Source: Candidatus Kapaibacterium sp. (GTDB lineage: Bacteria; Bacteroidota; Ignavibacteria; Kapaibacteriales; UBA961). Taken from it: a stretch of 12,530 nt of DNA. Under the pieces are notes generated by a model, which did not search any database, was not told where the DNA came from, and worked only from the letters and a program-made list of their open reading frames with translations. The stretch lies in the NCBI GenBank assembly GCA_023259575.1, contig JALRHN010000047.1, forward strand, positions 247 through 12,776, in the 5' to 3' direction. Positions 1 through 7,551 of this stretch are shown here, piece by piece; within the stretch, counting starts at the first letter, position 1, and every line of letters begins with the position of its first letter. The position numbers and the translations under genes are program-made.

Positions 1-1392
1 ACGACGAATAATCACGTATTAAAAGCCATGGCAGAAAAAACATTGATTTCGATGGCTCAAAGTGGTATGTATGATCATGTTGGACAAGGTTTTCATAGAT
101 ATTCAACAGATCAGCAATGGCATGTTCCCCATTTTGAAAAAATGCTTTATGATCAAGCAATGTTGATTCAAGCCTATACAGAAGCATGGTTATGTACTGG
201 TAATAGCATATATAAAGATATTACGGAACGTATTATCACTTATTGTCAAGAATATTTGATGAGTAAAAATGGCAGTTTTTTTTCTGGACAAGACGCAGAT
301 TCTGAAGGAGAAGAAGGTACTTATTATCTTTTTACACTCGAAGAACTTGCTAATATTTTAAACAAAGAAGAATTTCAATACGCTGAAGTATGCTTTGATA
401 TTCATCATCAAGGTAATTATCATGATGAATTAACTAGGGAATATAATGGTAAAAATATTCTCAGATTAAAAGTAGGAATCGAAGATATAGATGATAAACT
501 TTTTGAATCAATTGTTACTAAACTTAAACACTATCGATCCAAAAGAGAAGCTCCATTTTTAGATGATAAAATCCTTACAGATTGGAATTCTTTAATGATT
601 TCATCTTTGTCTTTTGCAGGCAGAGCATTCTCTCATCCTTCATATATAGATCATGCAATTTTGATAGAAAAGCATATCAAAGAGCATATGTTTAAGAATG
701 ATTCAATATTGCTGCATACACATAGGAACGGCATTTCTTCAATTCAAGGTATGTGCGAAGACTATGCAATGTATGCAAAGGGATTATTAGAATTATACCA
801 AGCAACTGGAAATATTCGCTATATCTCTGATTGTAAAACTGTATGCGATATAATCATTGATTCATTTATCGATAATGATACCAAAAGAGTAAAGCAATCA
901 TTAATTCCGCCAACCGATTTTCACATTTTTGCCTCCGCATATGATGGAGCAATTCCATCCGGACCATCATTCATGGTAGATGTTCTTGGAAAGATGGGGA
1001 TAATAACAGAAAACCCTCAGTATATCAATACAGCCTTTGATATTATTCATGCATATGGCAAACAGATAGAAACCTATCCATCGGGATTTTCTTATATGTT
1101 ATCTGGATTAGATTTTTTACTTTCTTCCAGACAAGAAATTGTTTTGGCTGGTGATAAAGATTCTACTGCATATCAAACTTTTCTTCAAAAGATTAATTCT
1201 TATTATATACCACATGCAGTCTTTATACAAAATTATAATCCAGACGAATTATCATTATTAGCACCTTCATTAGCAATTCAATCAACAAGTAAAGATGCAT
1301 TACTTTATATATGTAAGAATTATTCATGTCAACAACCAATTGAATCAATTCAAGACTTAGAACACACGTTTGCACATTTATATCCTAATTAA
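1..1392 (+). CDS. YyaL/SSP411-type (DUF255, COG1331) protein, 5' partial
   Basis: The reading frame is open to the left edge (nine in-frame codons precede the first ATG at 28), so this is the C-terminal 463 residues of a longer protein; family members are about 650-700 aa and start with a thioredoxin-like DUF255 domain, which must lie upstream. Numbered from the ATG at 28, family hallmarks are GQGFHRYSTD at about 19-28, VPHFEKMLYDQA at 33-44, GQDADSEGEEGTYY at 87-100 and DDKILTDWNSLM at 178-189. These belong to the alpha/alpha six-barrel (glycosidase-like) part of the family, and the spacing looks complete to the natural stop. The biochemical role of the family is unsettled: annotations range from thioredoxin-domain protein to a possible sugar-modifying enzyme, so no reaction is assigned. 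The next gene starts 2 bp after the stop, so the two are probably cotranscribed. The family call is secure, the function is not. Confidence 0.9.
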   Translation, partial: TTNNHVLKAMAEKTLISMAQSGMYDHVGQGFHRYSTDQQWHVPHFEKMLYDQAMLIQAYTEAWLCTGNSIYKDITERIITYCQEYLMSKNGSFFSGQDADSEGEEGTYYLFTLEELANILNKEEFQYAEVCFDIHHQGNYHDELTREYNGKNILRLKVGIEDIDDKLFESIVTKLKHYRSKREAPFLDDKILTDWNSLMISSLSFAGRAFSHPSYIDHAILIEKHIKEHMFKNDSILLHTHRNGISSIQGMCEDYAMYAKGLLELYQATGNIRYISDCKTVCDIIIDSFIDNDTKRVKQSLIPPTDFHIFASAYDGAIPSGPSFMVDVLGKMGIITENPQYINTAFDIIHAYGKQIETYPSGFSYMLSGLDFLLSSRQEIVLAGDKDSTAYQTFLQKINSYYIPHAVFIQNYNPDELSLLAPSLAIQSTSKDALLYICKNYSCQQPIESIQDLEHTFAHLYPN

Positions 1393-1394
1393 TT

Positions 1395-2837
1395 ATGAGC
1401 TCTTTGCTTCTAAGCTTGATGTTTAGTTTGCACTGGATTAATATCTTTCAATTAACCAGCATTGATACCTATGGAATTACTATGGGTGATGCATGTGCTG
1501 TATCTATGATATTATTTGCTTTATATAAATGGATCTGGCTAGGCCAACCTCTTACTTTCATTCCTGGATGGATTTCTACCTTATTTTTTTTGATTTTACT
1601 GTCAGAATATACATCTATTATTAATCCTATTTTATCTGCATCGACATCAATGCAGATGCAATTTTTAAAAACAAGTACCAATTTTTTATATAAATGGCTA
1701 TTTGCTCTTGTATTTATTTCCGGTGTCTTTACAGAAAAAGATGCAAAAAAAGCTTGTGTATTCATTTTATATTTTAGTGCTTTTATTAATGTTTTTGGCA
1801 TATATCAGATGTTCGCTAGAGCATTTAATTTACCTTTTGCATGGATTGAAATAAATAATGTAACAGTAGGATTAAGAAACAATATTTCTATGGATGGGTT
1901 AAAACAACTTAGTCTCAATTTTGACAATTTTTTTAGAGCAACTTCCCTCTTCAGTGAACCATCCATTTTAGGACATTTTAATGCTTTGATAATCTCACTT
2001 ATTACAGTTCCATATATAACTAAAAAACCTCAGTTAATTTCTTCAAATATCCGCATTATTACGATTTTGATTCTATCTCTTATAGGGATGTTAGTTGCTT
2101 TTTCATTAACTGGAATAACAATTCTAGCAATGGTATTACTCTACATTATATTCATAGAAAAATCTGGAAGAAAATCAATGTTAGGGATAGTTTCAGGGAT
2201 ATTTGCAGGACTTCTTATCTTTATCGATAGAATCATAGATTCGATTCTCAATACAAGCATTATAGAGCTATTTATTCTGAGATTTGGTGGAATTTATAAT
2301 GTGCTAAGTACTTCTGGTGGTGGATCATCTTCAATTCAAGGGGAATCTTTTTTCTCTAGAATGGAAACAAGTATGCAAGGTATAAGTGCTTGGTTCGAAA
2401 ATCCATTAACAGGTTTAGGTGCTGGATGCTTATTCTCTTATTCAAAAACAGATTCAATACCTTATACTGATGCTCTTTACTCCGGGCTTATTGGAGAATT
2501 AGGCCTATTTGGATTTTTGGTGTTCTTTATTTTCGTGATTTTACTGTATTCCAAAGTTATGTCCTTATCTAAAACATATGCTTCTTCTTTATCTTATGAT
2601 GCCGACTTTATCTTATCATTAGCTCCTTATTTTTTGATAATTATGGCTGGATATGGATTATCCGGATACTCTTGGATTACTTTCGATCATTGGACTTATA
2701 TAGGCTTTGCATGCCTAGCAATCATTAGCGTATACAAACAAAAATCACTTCCATTAAAAGAATTTTATGTAGTTGATATAAGCCTAAAAGATAAAATGAC
2801 ATTTTTTCTGAATAATTCTGTAAAAGATAAATCGTAA
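1395..2837 (+). CDS. Wzy/WaaL-like O-antigen polymerase or ligase, multi-spanning membrane protein
   Basis: This 480-aa protein is very hydrophobic, with roughly ten to twelve predicted membrane segments (for example about 30-50, 58-78, 120-142, 192-208, 220-254, 262-282, 366-386, 408-424 and 430-447). A long, less hydrophobic stretch at about 283-365 would be the large external loop typical of Wzy/WaaL enzymes. The motif RATSLFSEPS at 181-190 is the Arg-containing R-x(n)-EPS signature common in O-antigen and exopolysaccharide polymerases, and NPLTGLGAG at 336-344 followed by a GxxGELGLFG-type segment at 364-373 fits the conserved region after that loop. Such proteins join lipid-linked oligosaccharide units, or transfer them to lipid A core, on the periplasmic side. 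Polymerase and ligase cannot be separated from sequence alone. The start lies 2 bp after the YyaL-type gene with no Shine-Dalgarno sequence, which suggests translational coupling. A weaker alternative is another polysaccharide membrane protein. Confidence 0.72.
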   Translation: MSSLLLSLMFSLHWINIFQLTSIDTYGITMGDACAVSMILFALYKWIWLGQPLTFIPGWISTLFFLILLSEYTSIINPILSASTSMQMQFLKTSTNFLYKWLFALVFISGVFTEKDAKKACVFILYFSAFINVFGIYQMFARAFNLPFAWIEINNVTVGLRNNISMDGLKQLSLNFDNFFRATSLFSEPSILGHFNALIISLITVPYITKKPQLISSNIRIITILILSLIGMLVAFSLTGITILAMVLLYIIFIEKSGRKSMLGIVSGIFAGLLIFIDRIIDSILNTSIIELFILRFGGIYNVLSTSGGGSSSIQGESFFSRMETSMQGISAWFENPLTGLGAGCLFSYSKTDSIPYTDALYSGLIGELGLFGFLVFFIFVILLYSKVMSLSKTYASSLSYDADFILSLAPYFLIIMAGYGLSGYSWITFDHWTYIGFACLAIISVYKQKSLPLKEFYVVDISLKDKMTFFLNNSVKDKS

Positions 2838-2852
2838 AAATTATTATAAGTA

Positions 2853-2884
2853 TTTGGCTGTTTTATATCAACAATCTATATTTG
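2853..2884 (+). promoter_or_regulatory. Bacteroidota-type promoter of rpmB
   Basis: TTTG at 2853-2856, a 20-nt spacer, then TATATTTG at 2877-2884. This is an exact match to the Bacteroidota primary sigma factor consensus TTTG-N19~20-TAnnTTTG. Transcription would start a few bases downstream, near 2890, giving a leader of about 50 nt before the rpmB ATG at 2939. It is the best promoter match in the window. Confidence 0.65.
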
Positions 2885-2938
2885 CACTCTGAATAAAAAG
2901 TGATTATTTGTTTCGGCAGCTATATAAGGTTTAAGACA

Positions 2939-3169
2939 ATGTCAAAAGTTTGTGAATTAACTGGTACAACCGTTCAATACGGAAACAATGTATCTCATGC
3001 TAATAATCGTACACGCAGAAGATTTTTACCTAACCTCCAGAAGAAGCGCGTATGGGTTGCTGAAGAAGGTAAATTTGTAACTGTTAAAGCTACAGCACGT
3101 GCTTTACGTACTTTAGATAAAAAAGGTTATACAGCGATGATGCTTGAAATGAAAGCAAAATCCAAATAA
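2939..3169 (+). CDS. rpmB: 50S ribosomal protein L28
   Basis: This 76-aa basic protein of the large ribosomal subunit has the L28 signatures GNNVSHANN at 15-23 and [14 protein letters not shown] at 26-39, then the conserved [17 protein letters not shown] segment at 47-63. The length is normal for the family (about 77-78 aa). Only one cysteine is present (C5), so this is the zinc-free form without CxxC pairs. An in-frame GTG at 2900 would add 13 residues ([13 protein letters not shown]) absent from the family, so the ATG at 2939 is chosen; it is preceded by a weak AAGG about 9 nt upstream. The gene has its own promoter and its own hairpin terminator. The genes rpmG and the DUF4295 gene, which often follow rpmB in Bacteroidota, do not follow here. 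Confidence 0.97.
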   Translation: MSKVCELTGTTVQYGNNVSHANNRTRRRFLPNLQKKRVWVAEEGKFVTVKATARALRTLDKKGYTAMMLEMKAKSK

Positions 3170-3196
3170 TTTCTTTTTTGAGTTTGACTTTTTAAG

Positions 3197-3227
3197 CCCC
3201 CACACAAAAAAGTGTTGGGGTTTTTTT
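3197..3227 (+). terminator. Intrinsic terminator of rpmB
   Basis: A GC-rich hairpin has arms 3197-3205 (CCCCCACAC) and 3212-3220 (GTGTTGGGG), nine pairs with one C/T mismatch, and a loop of six A residues. It is followed at once by seven T residues at 3221-3227. It lies 27 nt after the rpmB stop and is the only strong rho-independent terminator in the window. Confidence 0.9.
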
Positions 3228-3292
3228 ATGCTGATAATTTGTTACGATAAGTCCATATGATTTCTCATCATTTCATACAAAATATATATTAT

Positions 3293-4969
3293 ATGAATCG
3301 CATAAAAGATTCTATTGGGTCTATTATAATGATATGTATAAGTATGCTTATGTATGGATGTGCTACTTCAACATTAGAATTAACAGAAAATCCTCATAAG
3401 AGAATAGTAAAGCCACTGAATTCATTTTTTAGAGAGCAACCATTACCCCTTTCTAAAGCAGATTCTGCCAGGATGTCTCATATTGCATTAGAGTATTATA
3501 TTCAAGCCTCTGAATTGGAATTGGTGGGTAAATATTCAGATGCAATTTTAGCATATCAAAGGGTATTACGATTTGATTCTACTGCTGCAGTGTTTTACTC
3601 AATAGGCAAATGTTATAATGCAATGGGGCAAGGAGATTTAGCAATTGAATTCACAGAAAAATCATTAAAATTAGATTCTGTCTCTATACCAGCATTAGAA
3701 CAATTAGCTTTACTGAAACTTCAATATATGAAGGAATTAGAGCCCGCAATTGAATTATATAAACGAATATATGAGCTAGATTCTAATAGACTATCTGTAT
3801 TGATTGCTTTAGCTGAATTATCTGAGAGTAAAAGTCCAGAATCAGCAATTTTTTATTATTCGAAGGCGATTGCAAAGTCGGGTTATGATGATGAACTGGT
3901 GAGAAAATATGGCGCTGTATTGCTACAGACACGCGATTCACTTTCTTATATTTCATTGATGGAGAATCAATATAATGCCCATCCAGAAAATAGCCGTTGT
4001 AGGGCTTTATTAATAGAAGCATACAGTGTATTTAAAGAATATGACAAAGCATTTTCAATAATAGAACAATTTGCAGGTACATCATTAGATGAAGAATTAG
4101 AAGAATATTATCAAACACTTGCATTTAGTATCATTATCAATAAGGATAGTAATAGTAGTCCAATTATCGAAAAATTTCTTCCAAGCTTCGAGAAATTTCC
4201 AACATTAAGCTGGAAAGTTCTGAACAGTTTTGCTTTAATGGCAGATTATAGTGGTAAAAGGAACACAGCAGAAAATTTTTATGAAAGATCTTCCCGATTA
4301 GCTGATTCTTTAACAATACCATATGCTGTTTCTTTAGCTTATGAACTATTAAGAAATAATACTGGAGCTATAGCCGAGCATTTTATTTCATTTTATTCTC
4401 ATCATTTTACACAAAATCCTTCATTCCCCTTTTTAATGGGGATCATCAATAGCAATAATAAACATTACAATGAAGCCATATCTAATTATTCGGAAGCCAT
4501 TAAGAGAGATATCGAATATGCAGATGCTTGGTCTGAACTTGGTTCATTATTTATGAAAAATAATGAGTTCTCAAAAGGAGATTCTTGTTATGGACAAGCA
4601 TTGTCAATAGAGCCCGACAATCCATTATTCAATAACAATTTTGCATATGCATTAAGCGAAAGATCTTCAGAACTTTTTAAAGCACAAGAACTTGCAAAGA
4701 AAGCAATCAGCTTAGATCCAGAAAATGGTTCTTATCTTGATACATATGGTTGGATATTATTCAAACAAGGAAATATCAATAAAGCTATCATAATATTAGA
4801 AAAAGCAGTACAAAGAACAAGTGAACAATCAGCAATTATATTGTATCATTTATCTGAAGCATATAAACAAGCTAATGAAGATGAAAAAGCACAAATAACC
4901 TTAAAAAAAGCATTATTGATTGATCCAGAAAATCTATTATACATGAAAAGCTTAGAAAACCTTAAGTAA
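3293..4969 (+). CDS. Tetratricopeptide-repeat lipoprotein
   Basis: This protein of about 558 aa is made largely of TPR helices. With the start at 3293, a lipoprotein signal peptide is visible: a short basic N-region (MNRIKDS), a hydrophobic stretch and a lipobox ending in MYGC, with the lipidated Cys at residue 23. The Met at -3 is less usual than Leu. An upstream in-frame ATG at 3257 would add 12 residues and make the N-region unusually long, so 3293 is preferred; neither has a clear ribosome binding site. TPR units are evident at about 65-200 (for example AILAYQRVLRFDS and AIELYKRIYELDS) and at 377-555 (AISNYSEAIKRD, AQELAKKAISLDPENGSYLDTYGW, AIIILEKAVQ). The middle third is more diverged but still helical. 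TPR lipoproteins act as scaffolds for protein or polysaccharide machinery at the outer membrane or periplasm; no partner can be named. It follows the rpmB terminator and no convincing promoter was found in the 65-bp gap. Confidence 0.85.
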   Translation: MNRIKDSIGSIIMICISMLMYGCATSTLELTENPHKRIVKPLNSFFREQPLPLSKADSARMSHIALEYYIQASELELVGKYSDAILAYQRVLRFDSTAAVFYSIGKCYNAMGQGDLAIEFTEKSLKLDSVSIPALEQLALLKLQYMKELEPAIELYKRIYELDSNRLSVLIALAELSESKSPESAIFYYSKAIAKSGYDDELVRKYGAVLLQTRDSLSYISLMENQYNAHPENSRCRALLIEAYSVFKEYDKAFSIIEQFAGTSLDEELEEYYQTLAFSIIINKDSNSSPIIEKFLPSFEKFPTLSWKVLNSFALMADYSGKRNTAENFYERSSRLADSLTIPYAVSLAYELLRNNTGAIAEHFISFYSHHFTQNPSFPFLMGIINSNNKHYNEAISNYSEAIKRDIEYADAWSELGSLFMKNNEFSKGDSCYGQALSIEPDNPLFNNNFAYALSERSSELFKAQELAKKAISLDPENGSYLDTYGWILFKQGNINKAIIILEKAVQRTSEQSAIILYHLSEAYKQANEDEKAQITLKKALLIDPENLLYMKSLENLK

Positions 4970-5005
4970 TCAGCTTTCAACTACAGATTGAATATAAAAT
5001 TTTAG

Positions 5006-5013
5006 TAATTTTG
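5006..5013 (+). promoter_or_regulatory. Possible -7 element (TAATTTTG) of the 5052-9319 operon
   Basis: TAATTTTG matches the Bacteroidota TAnnTTTG -7 box and lies 38 bp before the ATG at 5052, in the gap after the TPR gene. The upstream element is poor: ATTG at 4987-4990 leaves only a 15-nt spacer and TTTC at 4975-4978 leaves 27. The call rests on the -7 box and its position. Confidence 0.35.
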
Positions 5014-5051
5014 CCCCTCAATTATTCACCTTTCACAATATTTAACTTTAC

Positions 5052-5492
5052 ATGCAAAAGAAACAACAGATTCGAAGTTTTGAAGGAGATTTTTATTATT
5101 TCGATGTTATTTGGTCTTCTACCAAGCCGAATTCCACCTTTGAAATAAGAGCAACGAATGCAGACAGTGGAGCTACATCTACTGTTACTAATAATGAAAC
5201 TGTTAAGTCTTTGATATTAGACGGAAAAAAACCTGATGATGGTATGAAAACAGCCGTGTGGTCTTGTAATACTGTAGATGCCCAAAAATATGCAGATAGA
5301 TCTATAGGATTGTTTGAAAACGAAACCTATATGCAACAGCTAGAAGATGCAATGAATGATGATTATGCTTCTGGACATTGGGTTTCTGAAGATGAATTTG
5401 AAGGTGAAAATCTTGCATTTGATGAAGATGCAGATATAGATGATGATGATTTTCTTTTTGATGCCCCAGGAATTGAAGAGGATTTCTTTTAA
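5052..5492 (+). CDS. Unrecognised 146-aa protein with a highly acidic C-terminal tail
   Basis: I do not recognise this family. The first 110 residues look like a compact, mostly beta domain (alternating strands such as DFYYFDVIW and STFEIRAT, a Thr/Asn-rich TSTVTNNET turn, then LILDGKKPDDG and TAVWSC); it contains a single cysteine at 72. Residues 111-146 carry 17 Asp or Glu in 36 positions, including DDDD at 130-133, and end in IEEDFF. There is no signal peptide or membrane segment, so it should be cytoplasmic. An acidic, disordered tail with a hydrophobic aromatic end resembles the C-terminal tip of single-stranded DNA-binding proteins (DDDIPF in Escherichia coli). That is an analogy, since the N-terminal part does not show obvious SSB motifs. 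The start lacks a Shine-Dalgarno sequence. A UvrD-type helicase gene begins 42 bp downstream, so the two are probably cotranscribed. The gene is likely real because its frame is open, its composition is protein-like and it fits the operon. Confidence 0.75.
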   Translation: MQKKQQIRSFEGDFYYFDVIWSSTKPNSTFEIRATNADSGATSTVTNNETVKSLILDGKKPDDGMKTAVWSCNTVDAQKYADRSIGLFENETYMQQLEDAMNDDYASGHWVSEDEFEGENLAFDEDADIDDDDFLFDAPGIEEDFF

Positions 5493-5534
5493 TTCGTTAT
5501 TGTTCACAGAATCTCATTAAATAAATACATCTTC

Positions 5535-7550
5535 ATGAAAAAACTCCTTTTGAAGAAAAGTCTGCACAAAGAATATGATGCAGCAGATTCAAAGCTCATA
5601 CGGAAGGATACAGTTTATTCTGTTAAATATCATGAAGAATTAAATCCAGCTCAATATGCAGCTGTATTTCATAATGAAGGGCCTGCACTTGTTCTAGCAG
5701 GTGCAGGTACTGGTAAAACAAGAATACTAGTTTATCGATTAACACGCCTTGTAGAAGATGGAATCCCACCTCAGCACATTTTATTATTAACATTTACTAG
5801 AAAATCAGCTAATGAAATGTTATCCAGAGCATCAATGATGCTTAATGGTAAGTGCGAACAAGTATCTGGTGGCACATTTCATTCCTTTGCTCATCAAATT
5901 ATAAGAAAATTTGCTCAAGAAATTGGATTCGAGTCAAATTTTTCTGTTTTAGATCAAAGTGATATGGAAGATGCTATAAATATTATTCGTACGCAGATAA
6001 CAAAGGAATATGGAAAAAAAAGATTTCCTCAAAAGCATACTCTTGCTTCGATGTATAGCCTATCAGTTAATAAATGCTTACCAATCCAAGAAATACTACG
6101 CAGTTCATATCCACAGTTCATAGATGAAACAGATAAAATTCAAGAATTATTCAGAGCGTATATTGCTTATAAAAGAAAGCAAAATATGCTTGATTATGAT
6201 GATTTGCTTGTTTATTTATTAACCCTATTAGAAACAAATAAAACGGTGAGAAATCAGTTGCAAGCCCAATATCGATATATCATGATTGATGAATATCAAG
6301 ATACAAATAGCTTGCAACATCGCATAGTATTAGCCTTATCCGGAACTCAAAAAAATATCATGGCTGTTGGTGATGATGCTCAGAGTATTTATAGCTTTAG
6401 GGGAGCAAATTTTAAGAATATTTTAGACTTCCCAACATCCTTCGAGCATTGTGATGTATATCCTATTGAACAAAATTATCGTTCAGTTCAAACTATTTTA
6501 GATTTCTCTAATAGCATTCTTGAACATGCAACTTTTGGATACAAAAAGAACCTCTTTAGCACTTTAGACAATCAAGAACATCCATATATCATAGCAACAT
6601 CAGATGAAAGACAACAATCTGAATTTATTGTTCAACAGATTTTAGAATATCGTGAGTCTGGAATTTCTCTCAATCAAATGGCTGCATTGATTCGTTCTGG
6701 TTATATGTCTTTCGATTTAGAAATCGCATTAACCAAAGCCAATATCCCATTTAAGAAATTTGGCGGATTTAAGTTTATCGAAACAGCACACATTAAAGAT
6801 ATATTGTCATTTTTTAGGATTGCCAATAATCCAAAAGATGTGCTTGCTTGGCATAGAATACTTCTTTTATTAGAAGGTATAGGGCCAGGAACAGCAAATA
6901 TGATCATAGAGGAAATTTCTGAAAATCGATTGGACTTTAGATATGATAATGGATGGAATACAATAAGCAGAGGCAAAGAAGAGCTATCACGTCTGTGTAA
7001 TCTCTTAAGAAAAATACAATCAGATGATATAAAGATGTCTGAGAGAATGTATCTATGTAATGAATTCTATCGTCCAATTTTAAAAAAGAAATATGACGAT
7101 TACCCCAAAAGATGGAAAGATATAGAAACATTCACAACAATTGCAGAACAATATAATTCTACTGCTATATTACTATCTGAAATGGCATTAGACCCACCAA
7201 TACAAACTGCCGAGGCGAATGCTGAATATCATGAAGATGAGTTTTTTACGATTTCAACTATTCATTCAGCAAAAGGTTTAGAATGGAATACTGTCTTTTT
7301 ATTATGGGCATTAGAAGGAAAATTTCCACCAAATAAATCATTACAATCTATTGATCAATTAGAAGAAGAAAGACGATTGATGTATGTTGCAATTACAAGA
7401 GCAAAAGAACATGTTTTTGTTTTATATCCAGTCAATATTTTTGATAGAGAGACTGGTATGGTTCTTGGTTCACCATCTCGCTTTTTAGATGGTATTGAAC
7501 ATAATATTGCAGAACGATATGTGTTACAGTCTGGCGAAGAACAGCAATAA
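5535..7550 (+). CDS. UvrD/PcrA/Rep-family ATP-dependent DNA helicase (SF1A)
   Basis: This is a 671-aa superfamily 1 helicase with all core motifs in order. The Q motif is LNPAQYAAV (37-45) and the Walker A is GAGTGKT (56-62). The TFTRKSANEM motif Ia is at 86-95, and the Walker B DEYQD is at 252-256. Motif III, VGDDAQSIYSFRGA, is at 278-291 and motif IV, QNYRS, at 313-317. Motif V is TIHSAKGLEW (575-584) and motif VI RRLMYVAITRAKE (613-625). An IGPGTA segment near 449-454 fits the helix-hairpin-helix-like part of domain 2B. Such enzymes unwind DNA 3' to 5' in nucleotide excision repair, mismatch repair or replication restart. UvrD, PcrA and Rep paralogues cannot be told apart here, so no symbol is given. 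The first 35 residues before the Q motif are somewhat longer than usual, and the C-terminus is shorter than PcrA because it ends soon after motif VI. The next gene starts 1 bp after the stop. Confidence 0.93.
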   Translation: MKKLLLKKSLHKEYDAADSKLIRKDTVYSVKYHEELNPAQYAAVFHNEGPALVLAGAGTGKTRILVYRLTRLVEDGIPPQHILLLTFTRKSANEMLSRASMMLNGKCEQVSGGTFHSFAHQIIRKFAQEIGFESNFSVLDQSDMEDAINIIRTQITKEYGKKRFPQKHTLASMYSLSVNKCLPIQEILRSSYPQFIDETDKIQELFRAYIAYKRKQNMLDYDDLLVYLLTLLETNKTVRNQLQAQYRYIMIDEYQDTNSLQHRIVLALSGTQKNIMAVGDDAQSIYSFRGANFKNILDFPTSFEHCDVYPIEQNYRSVQTILDFSNSILEHATFGYKKNLFSTLDNQEHPYIIATSDERQQSEFIVQQILEYRESGISLNQMAALIRSGYMSFDLEIALTKANIPFKKFGGFKFIETAHIKDILSFFRIANNPKDVLAWHRILLLLEGIGPGTANMIIEEISENRLDFRYDNGWNTISRGKEELSRLCNLLRKIQSDDIKMSERMYLCNEFYRPILKKKYDDYPKRWKDIETFTTIAEQYNSTAILLSEMALDPPIQTAEANAEYHEDEFFTISTIHSAKGLEWNTVFLLWALEGKFPPNKSLQSIDQLEEERRLMYVAITRAKEHVFVLYPVNIFDRETGMVLGSPSRFLDGIEHNIAERYVLQSGEEQQ

Positions 7551-7551
7551 T

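Noticed and set aside
1469..1801. Minus-strand frame of 110 codons antisense to the Wzy-like gene, and similar shadow frames elsewhere
   Set aside because: These frames overlap well-supported genes on the other strand or frame, have no recognisable domains, and arise readily in AT-rich DNA.
2900..2938. Upstream GTG extension of rpmB
   Set aside because: It adds 13 residues not found in L28, and ATG 2939 gives the standard N-terminus MSKVCELTG.
3228..3292. ATAATTTG near 3234-3241 as a promoter for the TPR gene
   Set aside because: It misses the TA of the TAnnTTTG box and has no upstream TTTG at a suitable distance.
7489..7551. Longer start for the GT4 glycosyltransferase overlapping the helicase gene
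   Set aside because: The added residues precede the Rossmann start without family similarity; ATG 7552 directly after the helicase stop is the natural operon start.
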